DNA of 64,000 nucleotides from PoT sp049331405 (GCF_049331405.1 NZ_CP186274.1:1736001-1800000), one strand, 5' to 3'. Positions 1 through 9,606 are shown, counted from the stretch's first letter. Notes: generated from the letters alone by a model not told the origin. Numbers and translations are program-made.

Positions 1-375
1 CAGTTCGACATCGATCGGGCCACGGGGATCGTTCGGGTCTACGGCTGGGACGGCTTCTCCATCGGCTTCGGCGGCGGCTGGGGCGATCCCTTCGGCGCCT
101 CGTGGGACGGCCTGGCCGACTACGGCGGCGGCCAACTCGGCTGGGGCCAGTTCCGCGTCAGCTACCAGGCGGGTTATTCGGTCATCCCCGAGCCGATCCA
201 GTTCATCTGTGCAGAGCTCGTCAAGGTTGCATTCGATCGCATGAAGATCAACCCCTACGTCGCCTCCGAGACCCTGGCCGGCGCCGAGCATTCGATCTCA
301 TTCCGCGAGATCGCCACGGGGATGACCGAGGAAATGCGTCAGCAGCTCACCAAATACAAGGACTATCACGTCTGA
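1..375 (+). CDS. Phage head-tail connector-like protein (3' part)
   Basis: Reading from the first base, an uninterrupted frame of 124 codons ends in TGA at 373-375; the start lies before the window. The C-terminal part contains a stretch resembling the helical region of gp6-like connectors (YSVIPEPIQFICAELVKVAF), followed by a glycine-containing loop and a polar helix. The N-terminal part is rich in Gly, Trp and Tyr. The stop overlaps the next start (TGATG), as in a tightly packed structural operon. The connector call rests mainly on position directly before tail completion and tube-like genes, so it is tentative; a minor capsid or adaptor protein is also possible. Confidence 0.4.
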   Translation, partial: QFDIDRATGIVRVYGWDGFSIGFGGGWGDPFGASWDGLADYGGGQLGWGQFRVSYQAGYSVIPEPIQFICAELVKVAFDRMKINPYVASETLAGAEHSISFREIATGMTEEMRQQLTKYKDYHV

Positions 376-914
376 TGGCCAAGCAGCTCATCATGCTCCC
401 CGACACGGGGAGGTCGATCGTCTACGCGGCGATCGTCGCGCACCTGAAGTCCGACCCCTTGCTCAAGTCGGTCCGGCCGGCGATCCAGTGGCAGACATTC
501 ATCGACGACGGCCCGTCGAACCAGACGGCGGTCGAGAACACCGGACTCCCCTCGATCAACATCACGCCCGTCGCGATGCCGGCGAACCAGGAGGCGCAGA
601 CCCTGCAGAACAGCCCGCTGGGGATGAGACTCATCATCACCACGCCGGGCCTTGATGCGAGGGACGCGCTCAACCTCTGGGGGGCGATCGAGCGGGCACT
701 CTTCCCGGGCGACGGCAGCAAGACCTTGAATAACAGCATCCGCGAGGCCCTCCACGCGGGCTCCGTGCAGCAGGGCAAGCCCCTCGGCTCGCTCCAGACG
801 ATCAATCTCTCGCAGCCCGGCGTCTTCAGCGGCGCCAACAATCCCCAGTCGGGCCTCCCGTCCTGCATCACCGCCGACGGATATATCGTCGCGTTGATGA
901 CCGTCCCCAAGTAA
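375..914 (+). CDS. Phage tail completion-like protein
   Basis: A 179-aa protein starting at the ATG that overlaps the stop of the previous gene. The frame is open further upstream to 102, but that part overlaps the connector-like gene in another frame and is rejected. It has no signal peptide or membrane segment. Size, the early segment IVYAAIVAHLKSDPLLKSV and the place between a connector-like gene and the tail tube fit tail completion/terminator proteins of long-tailed phages, which cap the tube and join it to the head. I see no diagnostic motif, so the assignment is from context. It lies 22 bp before the tube gene, probably in the same transcript. Confidence 0.4.
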   Translation: MAKQLIMLPDTGRSIVYAAIVAHLKSDPLLKSVRPAIQWQTFIDDGPSNQTAVENTGLPSINITPVAMPANQEAQTLQNSPLGMRLIITTPGLDARDALNLWGAIERALFPGDGSKTLNNSIREALHAGSVQQGKPLGSLQTINLSQPGVFSGANNPQSGLPSCITADGYIVALMTVPK

Positions 915-936
915 CTTTCTCCGAGGCAATCACACA

Positions 937-1833
937 ATGGCCAGACAGTTCCTGCGTATCACCCCGGAGACGAGCTACGGGGTCTTCAATTCGAGCGGCG
1001 TGAAGACGATCATCCAGATCGACCAGGCCAACCCCTTCTCGATGCGGCCGACGCCGATCAAGTGGGCGATCCGGTCGGCCGGCGGCTACAACAAGCGGAT
1101 CCAGACCGGGTCGTCGAAGGTTTCGTACAACGGCACGCTCAACACGCTGATGTACGGCAGCCAGATGGCCCAGATCTTCCCGCTGATCGCCGAGACGAAC
1201 CCGACGACCCTCTCGTCGTTCACGGTCGATCATTGCCTCCTAATGGACGATAACTCCAACACCAAGGTCTACCGCCGATACCTCGGCGTGATGACCCAGC
1301 AGGCGCAGATATCGGCGAGCGAGTCGAATCAACTCATGCGGCTGCAACTCCAGCTCATCGCCCAGAAGGACGCTGCGATCACCGCGAGCGACTTCCCCGA
1401 GCCCGCGGTGGGGGCCTATCCGTACGACGCCCCTTACGTCTTCGAGATGTCGTCGGGCACGTTCACTCTGGGGTCGTCGCGGGTCGAGTTCGAGGAGTTC
1501 AACCTGACGATCCAGAATATTCTGGACCCGAGGTTCTTCGCCTCGCAGTACCTGACGCGCTGCAAGTACTGCGGCCGAGACGTGAACTTCTCGACGAGGT
1601 TCCCTTATGTGACGACGGTGGACCGGGCCAACTTCGAGTCGGTCTCGTCCGTCGCCGCGTCGATCACGTTCGCCAACGGCGCACACTCGATCGGCATCAA
1701 TTTGCAGTCGAACAACTTCTACGCGAACGTGCAGGACGACCTGGCGCTCGACAAGGTGCACCTCCAGTCGATCGACATGGAAGCCTACCTCGACGTCACC
1801 GCCGGCACCGACGCCACGTTCACCGTGAGCTGA
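937..1833 (+). CDS. Phage tail tube-like protein
   Basis: A 298-aa soluble protein starting at ATG 937. It opens with MARQFLRITPETSYGVFNSS, a typical tube-protein beginning, and alternates beta-prone segments with a central stretch (SNQLMRLQLQLIAQKD) like the strand-helix-strand core of tube subunits. It carries a CxxC pair (CKYCGRD, about residues 209-215), unusual for a tube and possibly a metal or disulfide site. Size and position, two genes before the tape-measure gene, match the major tail protein of siphovirus-like tails, which polymerises into the inner tube. The family assignment is inferred from fold-like pattern and synteny. A baseplate beta-sandwich protein is the main alternative. 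Confidence 0.5.
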   Translation: MARQFLRITPETSYGVFNSSGVKTIIQIDQANPFSMRPTPIKWAIRSAGGYNKRIQTGSSKVSYNGTLNTLMYGSQMAQIFPLIAETNPTTLSSFTVDHCLLMDDNSNTKVYRRYLGVMTQQAQISASESNQLMRLQLQLIAQKDAAITASDFPEPAVGAYPYDAPYVFEMSSGTFTLGSSRVEFEEFNLTIQNILDPRFFASQYLTRCKYCGRDVNFSTRFPYVTTVDRANFESVSSVAASITFANGAHSIGINLQSNNFYANVQDDLALDKVHLQSIDMEAYLDVTAGTDATFTVS

Positions 1834-1867
1834 CGCCGGCCCTACTCTTATCAGGAGTTGAGTAACG

Positions 1868-2251
1868 ATGTCCGAATCTGAAACCCACGTCGCGCCCGGC
1901 GATCCCAACGCCGGCGCGGCGATCGTCCTCCGCATGCTCCAAGGCGCCCACCCGGAGGATGCCCGCGCCGTGAGGGACTGGTTCACCTCGATCCCCGGTC
2001 GACTCGAGGAGTTGACGCACGAGCGGGACGAGTGGAAGGAGCAGGCCCTGGGCCTACTCTTCGGCCATGAAGAATTGCTCGCGGATCTGCGCGAGAAGAC
2101 CAATTACGTGAACAAGCTGATCGCGGACCAGGAGCGAAAGGGGGAGCTGATGGGCGAGCGGCTCCGGTCATTCGCGAAGGCCCTCGAGTCGGTCGTCCAG
2201 CACCACGTCCCCCGCATCCTTGCCGAAACCGTCGACCTGCAAACTGCTTGA
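1868..2251 (+). CDS. Small helical protein, tail assembly chaperone position
   Basis: A 127-aa protein with a good ribosome site (AGGAG, about 1854-1858) before ATG 1868. After a short disordered start it is almost wholly helical and charged, with coiled-coil character from about residue 50 (ELTHERDEWKEQALGLLFG, then KLIADQERKGELMGERLR). It sits exactly between the tube and tape-measure genes, where phages usually encode the assembly chaperones that coat the tape measure. No slippery frameshift extension was seen, so this may be a single-product version. Function is inferred from place only. Confidence 0.45.
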   Translation: MSESETHVAPGDPNAGAAIVLRMLQGAHPEDARAVRDWFTSIPGRLEELTHERDEWKEQALGLLFGHEELLADLREKTNYVNKLIADQERKGELMGERLRSFAKALESVVQHHVPRILAETVDLQTA

Positions 2252-2262
2252 TCGGGTAACCC

Positions 2263-4602
2263 ATGGCGAATCCGCTAGTCATTGCGAGCGCGATCCTCGA
2301 GGTCGGGACGAATGGCATCCCCAATGCGCAACAGCAGTTGGGGGACCTCAAGCAGAACCTCGACGATCTCAGGAAAGCCCAGGACGCCGGCACGATTTCG
2401 ATGGGGGATTACCTCCGCGGGGCTGCCGCGCTCTCGGGCCAGATCGGCGAGATGGAGAGGGGCGTCCAGCTCGCGGAGAAGGCTGTGAGGAAATATGGAT
2501 CGGCCACCGAGGCCGCGACGGTTATGGGGAAGAAGGCGAAGGAATCCACCGATGGCTTGAAGTCGGGATTCGGTTCCTTCGCCATGACAGCGATGTCGGT
2601 CTCCCAGGCCGTTGATGACATCCAGTACGGATTCAAGGGGGTCATCAACAATATCCCGCAGATCGCGTCGGGATTCGCCAGCATCGCCGGACTGAGCCCC
2701 GGGGTGGGCATGCTCGTCGGCGCCGTGGCGCAGGTCGGCGGCGTGATCCTCGAGAAGGCCTTGCCCGCGCTCGAGGACATGGCCGTCAAATACGGCCTGA
2801 TCGAGGACGCCTCCCAGAAGGCGATCGACGAGGCCGTCGGCGATCTCGATACGCTCGAGGCCCGGATCAAGGCCGTCAACGACAAGCCCATCAAACTCGC
2901 CGTCGACAAGCTCGAGCTCGAAGCGGCTCAGAAGCAGCTCAAGGGGTTCAAGGATGGTCTGAACTCCTTCGAGAGCACGTCTAACCTACGGTCGTCGCAC
3001 CAGCAGGAGGCCGGCCGCGAGGCGAAGAAGGCCCTCTCCGAGACGGGGAGGGCCGATGAGATTATGCGGAAACTTCGTGCGGAGGAGTTCAAGAAGCTCG
3101 AAGCCCAGGTCAAAGAATCAAAGCAAAATGAGATTGATGAGGTTAGTCGCGAATACGACAAACACTATGAACAATTCATAAAAGATCCCGATGGCAACGT
3201 TCTGCTTAACGAGAAACTGAACCAGCTCGCAGAGCGAAAGAAGGAATTGGAGGACGCGCGACCAGAAGCCTTGCGTCAGGCCAGTCTCGCGAACGAGAAG
3301 CAGGCCGAATCCTTTATCGGCGACCTGGCCAAGAGGACCTTCGAGGGCAATGACGCGACCGCCAGGGAACAACTCGCGGCGAAGCTCGATGCGATTGGGG
3401 AGAAGGCTCCTGCCAAGACAATCCGCGAGACGACCCCGGAGACGGTGAAGACCAACGCGGAGCAGAAGGAAGCGGATCGCACCGGGGCGGCAGCCTTCCG
3501 CGACAGGATCCAGGACCAGTTGGCAGACCATGATGCTATGGCCCCTTGGGCCGAGAAGCTCGTGGCTGCGCGCAAGGCCGGGGGCATGCAGGTCGACGGA
3601 AAATTCCAGGATATGAACCTAGCCCAGATCCAGGAGCGTTTCAAGACCCTCATCTCGAACGTCTGGGAAGAGGGACTCAGCGAGCAAGATAAGAAGAACA
3701 AAAAGCTACATGAAGAGATGAGGGGACTTGCCAACAACTATGTGAAGGCGTTGGATTCCATGGCGAAGGGGCTCGAGCAGACGGCCAACAGAAAGGCCAA
3801 GGAGGATGTCCAGAGCCCGCTCGAAGGTTTCATCAGGGGCAATCGACTCGAGGAGAAGGCGACCGCCGACATGAAGGCGAAGATCGCCAAGGGCATGGCC
3901 CCCGAGCAGGCCTACAACGAGACAGCGGCCGGCCTCGAGGACACTCTCAATGAGTTCACCAAGAAGAGGGGCAAGGATTCGGCGGCCGTCCGGGATCAGA
4001 ACCGTGAACGTGCTAGAGCGATCGCGAATCGCGCGGACGGCAATCTCACCGAGGAGTCGGCCGGGGCCAAGCGGAAGGACACGAAGTATGGTGAGGAGCT
4101 TTTCGGCATCTCAGCCGACACCCTGGGGACCGATCAGCAAATCGGCATGATGATCGCCCAGCTCAACACCAGGGCCGAGCAGATGCAGGCCCATGGTATG
4201 AAAGCGCCTGATGAGGAGCAGATCAAGCAGCACATCCTGGCCACCATCAAGCAGTGGCTCCACCGACGGACCGGGGAGAACGGCCGGGTCATCAAGGACA
4301 GGTCCGGCAAGGTCTTCGACCCGAATCCGAGGATGGATGAACAGGCCACGAACGAGACGGCCGAAGCCCTCTACGAACGCGCCAACAAGAATCTGGACAA
4401 GCAATACTACGGCATCACAAACCATATGCTGAATAACAGCCAGCGGCTCATCCAAATCAACAACTCGATGGCATCTCAATGGAACACGATGCTGCAGGAG
4501 GCCTTCAACCAGAGTTCGCAGATCGGCAACTTAGACGCCCGGGTGCGGAGACAAAGCTTGTCCACTAAATCCAGGGGTACTCGGACTGGCCGATCTGGAT
4601 AA
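2263..4602 (+). CDS. Tail tape-measure-like protein
   Basis: A 779-aa protein, by length and composition the tape measure of this operon. Residues 1-100 form a heptad-rich coiled coil (QQQLGDLKQNLDDLRKAQD). Residues about 115-165 are hydrophobic and glycine-rich (NNIPQIASGFASIAGLSPG, then VGMLVGAVAQVGGVILEKA), as in the membrane-active part of tape measures. The rest is long charged helices with few cysteines. Tape measures set tail length, so 779 aa would imply a tail of roughly 100 nm by the usual 1.5 A per residue rule. Codon use is slightly less GC-rich near 3100-3300. The start ATG is 11 bp after the preceding stop. Confidence 0.65.
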   Translation: MANPLVIASAILEVGTNGIPNAQQQLGDLKQNLDDLRKAQDAGTISMGDYLRGAAALSGQIGEMERGVQLAEKAVRKYGSATEAATVMGKKAKESTDGLKSGFGSFAMTAMSVSQAVDDIQYGFKGVINNIPQIASGFASIAGLSPGVGMLVGAVAQVGGVILEKALPALEDMAVKYGLIEDASQKAIDEAVGDLDTLEARIKAVNDKPIKLAVDKLELEAAQKQLKGFKDGLNSFESTSNLRSSHQQEAGREAKKALSETGRADEIMRKLRAEEFKKLEAQVKESKQNEIDEVSREYDKHYEQFIKDPDGNVLLNEKLNQLAERKKELEDARPEALRQASLANEKQAESFIGDLAKRTFEGNDATAREQLAAKLDAIGEKAPAKTIRETTPETVKTNAEQKEADRTGAAAFRDRIQDQLADHDAMAPWAEKLVAARKAGGMQVDGKFQDMNLAQIQERFKTLISNVWEEGLSEQDKKNKKLHEEMRGLANNYVKALDSMAKGLEQTANRKAKEDVQSPLEGFIRGNRLEEKATADMKAKIAKGMAPEQAYNETAAGLEDTLNEFTKKRGKDSAAVRDQNRERARAIANRADGNLTEESAGAKRKDTKYGEELFGISADTLGTDQQIGMMIAQLNTRAEQMQAHGMKAPDEEQIKQHILATIKQWLHRRTGENGRVIKDRSGKVFDPNPRMDEQATNETAEALYERANKNLDKQYYGITNHMLNNSQRLIQINNSMASQWNTMLQEAFNQSSQIGNLDARVRRQSLSTKSRGTRTGRSG

Positions 4603-4686
4603 TATCAGTATTTAAGCGTACCAATAACAGTTGAACGCGAAATGTTTTACAACCACGTCATCGACGAGAGTCAATGATCCCCTCCC

Positions 4687-7600
4687 ATGAGCGACACCTT
4701 CACGATCGCCGGCGTCCCGGTCGACCTCAATGCCGAGTTTGCCGACCCGATCCGGTTCTCGGAGAAGTTCGGGGCGATCCCCTCGCTGACGATCCAGAAG
4801 CGGGGGGTGGCGCTGCCGGGCGTCGACCCCTGGGTCGGCAAGGAGATCACATGGACGAACAATGGGACGCTCCGATTCGTCGGCGACGTCGTCAGCGTCA
4901 CACCGAGCTTCTCGGGCGTCGGTTGGGTGCTGACGTATCAATGTCTCGGACTGAGGAATCGGCTCGACTGGTTCCCCCACACGGATAGCAACACGGGGGT
5001 CGACTCCAGCCAGTTCAACCTCATGGCGGAGAACTCGCTCTACGACCCAGTGAGGGCGGGGCGGACCGTGGGCCAGATCCTCGGCGCCGTGCTCACGATG
5101 CCGACGAACGCGGCCTGGTGCAACCTCTGCGGCATCGGCAATTACACGGGGCTGCCGACCGCGCCGGTGCTCCCGAGCGTCACCACGGCCGATCTCGCCG
5201 CGATGAACGTCATCCCGCCCCACGAGATCAACGTCAACGGCGAGAAGTTCGGGGCGGCCCTCGACGGCTTCGTCCAGCAGTGGGCCCCGAACTACCGGAT
5301 GTGGATCGACCCCGGCGGCAACTTCCGTTTCAAGGACCTCCGCACGTTCCCCGCCACGACCTTCACGATGGGCTCCGACCCCGTCGAGCCCACCGACCTC
5401 TCGCGCGACGTCGGCGAGTGCTTCCAGCGCGTCGTCGTGCGGGGGCAGCCGATCGCCGTGCTCGCCGTCCTCAAGCTCTCCGACGGCGACATCACCGAGA
5501 ATTTCGCACATGATGGCCTGACCAACGCCCAGGCCAAGGCCGCCTGGACCCCCGCCGATTTCCAGCAGCCGGGCAAGGCGCAGGACACCGGCTCATGCAC
5601 CTGCACGACGACCACGACGATCGTCGTCACGAGCTCGGTCGGCTCGACCTTCTGGGGGGCGAACTACTGGGACCAGTCGCATCAGCAGGGGTGGATCAAC
5701 GTCTCGTCGTCGACGCTGCCGGGGTACACGCAATACTGGTCGGCCCGGATCGTCGCCTGCTCGGCGCTCTCGCCCGGCGGTTCGTCCACGATCACGATCG
5801 ATACCCCCTTGCCGGATACGTCGTATAACAAGTACACGATCACCGGACTGGCGACCGGCGGGTCTGTGGTCTGGACGCAGTATCAGATCACGAACACGAA
5901 TCTATGGCCTCGGGTGACGAGGCAGACGACGTATCCGCAGCCTCTCGTGAGCCCGGGGGGCGGCAGCGTCTCTCTCACGTCGTCGGCCGTGGGGATCATC
6001 CTCTGGTCTCTGAACGGCAGCCCTCCTTATATGTCGTTCCCGAGCTGGTTCACGTTCAACAGCACGACGGGGAACGTCCGCTTCTCGTCGCCGACGTGGA
6101 TGATCGCGAACAACGCGCCTCCGGCCGACGTCTGGGTGGCCTTGCCGATCCAGACGAATCCGAACACGGCGATCGAGCCCCCCGACGTCGGCTCCGTCCC
6201 GCAGTTCGAGGGTACCTCACACACCGTCGACGGCCTCTCCAAGACCCTGACGGTGACCCAGGACGACTGGCGCGACCCGGCCTCGCTGCCCCAGGTCCAG
6301 GCGTATGCATCCGACTTGCTCGACACAATCAAGGATGCGGTGATCGAGGGCTCGGTCGTGTATTACGGCCTCTACGCCCCGGCCCTGACGTTCGGCATGG
6401 GCGTGAACGTCGCGGGGGCCGACGGCGGAGTCCTGACCTACACCACCGGCTGGGAGGCCGCGAATCTGCCCGTGACGGGCGTCGACCTGGACTGGACGCA
6501 GGGGGAGGGCATGCTTTATCGCACAACCCTTCATTGCTCCAACCGTAAAGATCACTGTACTGCCGAGATGTTCATGCACCCCCAGCGCACGGGCCTGCGG
6601 ATCGGCACCGAGAGCGAGGTCTGGAACCCCTACAACATCCCCCAGCCCGGCTCCGACAAGGGCAAGCACAAGGACGACGAGCCCCGCGGCCAGCGTGAAG
6701 ACGGCGATCACGACGCGGAGAAGGAGGGCGACGATCTCGCCAACGCCGGCATGGGAGGCGATGGCCTCTTCCAAACGGATCTCGGCGCGTACATGCAGAG
6801 CATCGGAGCGGATCCGGCCTCGTATGGCCTCGACTTCGGCCCGAGCAGTTACGCGGGTATTCCCGGCCGCGGCAGGAAGAAGGACGTGACGCAGCAAGGC
6901 AAAGCCAAGGACGCGGCGGCGCCGAAGGCTCCCGATCAGCCCAAGCCCGACGCCAACGCCAAGGCTCCTGACAACGCGGCGGCCAATCCCGATGGGAAGG
7001 CCAAGGCCGCCGATCAGGCCAAACCCGCCGATGGAGCCAAGAAGGACGAGAAGGCCAAGAAGGACGAGAAGGACGAGAAGGCCAAGAAGGACGAGAAATC
7101 GCAGGACGACGCGAAGAAGAAGCAGAACGGACTTCGCCCCAGCCCCGAATTTCAGAAGCGGAAGGACCGCGAAGATGCGGCCAGGAAGAAGGAGAACACC
7201 GATCACTACGCGGCGGCCAGGAAGAAGCTCGATGATGAGAAGCGGGGCAACAACCTATCCGATCCAAACCTTCGCGATAAGGCCTCCGATGTCGCGGCCG
7301 GTCATATCACCGAGGACGAGGCCAGGAACGAACTCAAACCTGAAGAGCAGAAAGCCTTTGACAAATACCTGGCTCATGCGAAGAAGTACAAGCCCACCGA
7401 CGATCTCCAGGCCGACAGAGTCAAGGCCCGCGAAAACATGACGGACGCCGCCGCGCCCGAGTTGGAGAGGAAGGCCGGCGTTCGGGACGAACTCCAGCGC
7501 TCTTTCGGCAATATGAGCGTGGACGAGTCCAATCGACGTGCGCGGGAACGCGAAGACTTCATGGACCACGGCCCGCAGGCCAAGCAGCGAGCCGCCAGAG

Positions 7601-8037
7601 AGGAGGCGATCAAGGCGGGTCAGAAGGATGCCGCCGAGCGCAGGGCCATCTCCTCGCCGTACGACAAAATCCTCGCCAACACCCCCAGCGGCCCGGCTCG
7701 AGACGAGGCCATCCGCGAGCGAGATGATCGGCTCCAGCACTTCGACGCGAAGCACAATGCGGACCCGTCAGCCCTGGGCGATTACTGGGATCGGAAGATC
7801 GAGAACGCCCCCGACAGCGAGAAGCGCATGAGTTACGAGAGGTCTCGCGATGACGACCTGAAGAAGCGAGCCGCGCAGCCCCCAGAGCATCCAACCCGCA
7901 CGGCCGCGAGGAACCAGCAGATCGAGCGTGACCAGCGCGAGGCCGCCAACAAGCAGCGTGCGAACGAGCAAGCGACTCGCCAGAACGACATGATCCAGGC
8001 CGCCGACAAGAAGAAGTCTACCGGAGCCGCAGAATGA
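4687..8037 (+). CDS. Large tail/hub-like protein with charged C-terminal tail
   Basis: A 1116-aa protein in two parts. Residues 1 to about 650 are beta-rich, Thr/Ser/Gly-rich and contain several Trp and Cys residues, resembling a tail tip, hub or distal-tail protein; it follows the tape-measure gene, where such proteins are encoded. Residues about 660-1116 are dominated by Lys, Glu, Asp and Ala, including near-perfect KKDEKAKKDEK repeats (about residues 785-805), and look disordered or coiled-coil. Such a tail on a hub protein is odd. An 84-bp AT-richer gap (4603-4686) precedes the ATG. Its stop overlaps the next start (ATGA at 8034-8037). Confidence 0.5.
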   Translation: MSDTFTIAGVPVDLNAEFADPIRFSEKFGAIPSLTIQKRGVALPGVDPWVGKEITWTNNGTLRFVGDVVSVTPSFSGVGWVLTYQCLGLRNRLDWFPHTDSNTGVDSSQFNLMAENSLYDPVRAGRTVGQILGAVLTMPTNAAWCNLCGIGNYTGLPTAPVLPSVTTADLAAMNVIPPHEINVNGEKFGAALDGFVQQWAPNYRMWIDPGGNFRFKDLRTFPATTFTMGSDPVEPTDLSRDVGECFQRVVVRGQPIAVLAVLKLSDGDITENFAHDGLTNAQAKAAWTPADFQQPGKAQDTGSCTCTTTTTIVVTSSVGSTFWGANYWDQSHQQGWINVSSSTLPGYTQYWSARIVACSALSPGGSSTITIDTPLPDTSYNKYTITGLATGGSVVWTQYQITNTNLWPRVTRQTTYPQPLVSPGGGSVSLTSSAVGIILWSLNGSPPYMSFPSWFTFNSTTGNVRFSSPTWMIANNAPPADVWVALPIQTNPNTAIEPPDVGSVPQFEGTSHTVDGLSKTLTVTQDDWRDPASLPQVQAYASDLLDTIKDAVIEGSVVYYGLYAPALTFGMGVNVAGADGGVLTYTTGWEAANLPVTGVDLDWTQGEGMLYRTTLHCSNRKDHCTAEMFMHPQRTGLRIGTESEVWNPYNIPQPGSDKGKHKDDEPRGQREDGDHDAEKEGDDLANAGMGGDGLFQTDLGAYMQSIGADPASYGLDFGPSSYAGIPGRGRKKDVTQQGKAKDAAAPKAPDQPKPDANAKAPDNAAANPDGKAKAADQAKPADGAKKDEKAKKDEKDEKAKKDEKSQDDAKKKQNGLRPSPEFQKRKDREDAARKKENTDHYAAARKKLDDEKRGNNLSDPNLRDKASDVAAGHITEDEARNELKPEEQKAFDKYLAHAKKYKPTDDLQADRVKARENMTDAAAPELERKAGVRDELQRSFGNMSVDESNRRAREREDFMDHGPQAKQRAAREEAIKAGQKDAAERRAISSPYDKILANTPSGPARDEAIRERDDRLQHFDAKHNADPSALGDYWDRKIENAPDSEKRMSYERSRDDDLKKRAAQPPEHPTRTAARNQQIERDQREAANKQRANEQATRQNDMIQAADKKKSTGAAE

Positions 8038-9113
8038 CCAAGAGCCAGCAACCTCACGACGTCTGCATCCGCGCGCACCTCACGTCCTGGACGGGCTACG
8101 GCCGGATCGCGGCCTGGCTCGGGAGGGGGCTGGAGGCGCTCGGGGTCCGCGTCGCTTATGAGGATATGGGGGCGGATACGACCTATTTCGACAGGAGCGA
8201 TTACGTCAACGAGCGGGTGATCAAGAAGTCGGGGCTCCCCTGGGTGCTGCACCTGGCGACGCCGATGACGCCGCCGTTCGACGATCGCAAGCGTGTTCTT
8301 TTTACCATGTGGGAATCTTCGAGGCTCTCCCCGAGGTCGGTGGCGGCATGCAACCGCTCCGAGGCCGTGGTGGTCCCCTGCGGGGCGAACGCCGACTGGT
8401 TCAGGGCGTCGGGGGTCTCGAGGCCGATCCGCGTCGTGCCGCTGGGGATCTCGGCCGAGGAGGGGTATGGAGACGACGGGACGCCGCCGCCCGCCGATGT
8501 CTTCCGGTTCGGCATGGCCGCGAGGATGAGCCACGGGGGGATCCGCAAGGGGCTCAACGAAGGGGCCTCGGCATTCGTGGATGCCTTCCCCCGCGAGGTC
8601 GAGGACGTGCGGCTCGAGGTCAAGGTCTGGGAGGACTGCCTCCCCGCCTTGCACCTGCCCGACGACCCCCGCATCCGCGTCGTCACCAGGCCGATGGAGC
8701 CGGCTGAGATGGCCGCCTGGTACCGTTCGCTGAACTGCCTGCTCGTCCCAAGCAAGGGGGAGGGCTGGGGCATGCACACCCACGAGGCCATGGCCTGCGG
8801 ACGGCCGGTCATCGCCGCACGCTGGGGGGGCACCGCGCATTTCTGGGACGGGCGGTTCGGCTGGGAGCTCCCGCACATGCTCCGCGACGCCGGCGAATTC
8901 TACTCCGGCCAGGGCCGGTGGTGCGTCCCCTCGCACTACGGCATGGTCGACGCTTTGAGGTCGGCTCATGCGAGCCGCGCCGAATGCGTCGCGAGGGGCC
9001 GCGCCGCCGCGTCGAGGGCGGCCGAGTTCACCTGGGACCGGACGGCCCGCGAACTCCTCGCCGTCCTCGAAACCATGGACCTCCTCCGCCCCGCCACCCC
9101 CGAGGCCGCCTGA
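8034..9113 (+). CDS. GT4-like (GT-B fold) glycosyltransferase in the tail operon
   Basis: A 359-aa protein with the C-terminal signature of GT4 retaining glycosyltransferases: EGWGMHTHEAMACGRPVIA, in which two glutamates seven residues apart (EX7E) bind the nucleotide sugar, preceded by LLVPSKG. The N-terminal half has TGYGRIAAWLGRGLEALGV, the usual glycine-rich acceptor-domain loop. There is no signal peptide or membrane span. It overlaps the tail gene before it and lies 2 bp before the next gene, so it belongs to the tail transcript. It probably glycosylates a tail/fibre protein or a host surface glycan. Donor and acceptor cannot be told from sequence. Confidence 0.8.
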   Translation: MTKSQQPHDVCIRAHLTSWTGYGRIAAWLGRGLEALGVRVAYEDMGADTTYFDRSDYVNERVIKKSGLPWVLHLATPMTPPFDDRKRVLFTMWESSRLSPRSVAACNRSEAVVVPCGANADWFRASGVSRPIRVVPLGISAEEGYGDDGTPPPADVFRFGMAARMSHGGIRKGLNEGASAFVDAFPREVEDVRLEVKVWEDCLPALHLPDDPRIRVVTRPMEPAEMAAWYRSLNCLLVPSKGEGWGMHTHEAMACGRPVIAARWGGTAHFWDGRFGWELPHMLRDAGEFYSGQGRWCVPSHYGMVDALRSAHASRAECVARGRAAASRAAEFTWDRTARELLAVLETMDLLRPATPEAA

Positions 9114-9115
9114 CC

Positions 9116-9520
9116 ATGGGCTCCGACTTCAACTCGACCACCGAACTCCGCATCTGCCGCCTCGAGGACGCCGTCAACGCCCTCTCCCTGAAGCTCTCCC
9201 AGGTCGCCCGCGACATCTCCGCCCTCCAGCAATCCTTCATGCAGATGGCGGGCTCGTTCGGCTCGCAGAACGGCGGGGCCGCGACGGGCGCCAGGCCCGC
9301 TCGAACCGGCTCGGGCGGCATCTCCGCCGCCAGCGGCGTGACCCCCGGCTCCGGGACCGTCACCCTCTACCGCATCGACAGGAGCACCGGCAACCTCACG
9401 AGCCTCGGCACGGCCACCTGCTACTCGTGGTTCACCACCGTCACCGGCTCCGGCGCCAAGAATATCATGGTGACCCGCGACCCCGAGGGTAACTACTGGG
9501 TCTTTTCGGAGGACTGCTGA
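9116..9520 (+). CDS. Small coiled-coil tail/fibre-associated protein
   Basis: A 134-aa protein starting at ATG 9116, two bases after the glycosyltransferase stop. The frame opens upstream to 8918 but that part lies inside the glycosyltransferase gene. Residues 8-45 form a short coiled coil (RLEDAVNALSLKLSQVARDI), then a Gly/Ala/Ser linker, then a beta-rich C-terminus ending TRDPEGNYWVFSEDC. A trimerising coiled coil plus small beta domain is a common layout for phage fibre or chaperone proteins. The family is not recognised. Confidence 0.5.
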   Translation: MGSDFNSTTELRICRLEDAVNALSLKLSQVARDISALQQSFMQMAGSFGSQNGGAATGARPARTGSGGISAASGVTPGSGTVTLYRIDRSTGNLTSLGTATCYSWFTTVTGSGAKNIMVTRDPEGNYWVFSEDC

Positions 9521-9585
9521 GCATGGCCATCAAGCGAAGTCCGGGCTGCAACTGCTGCGAGTGCTCTGAAGGGGGCTCGCTCTGT

Positions 9586-9606
9586 GTGACACTGTACTTT
9601 CCGTGA
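9586..9606. repeat. Left IS end: GTGAC target repeat plus inverted repeat
   Basis: GTGAC at 9586-9590 is the left copy of the target duplication; ACTGTACTTTCCGTGA at 9591-9606 is the left terminal inverted repeat. Confidence 0.85.

Noticed and set aside
102..374. Upstream extension of the tail completion-like frame
   Set aside because: It overlaps the in-frame 3' part of the connector-like gene and reads as Arg/Pro-rich shadow.
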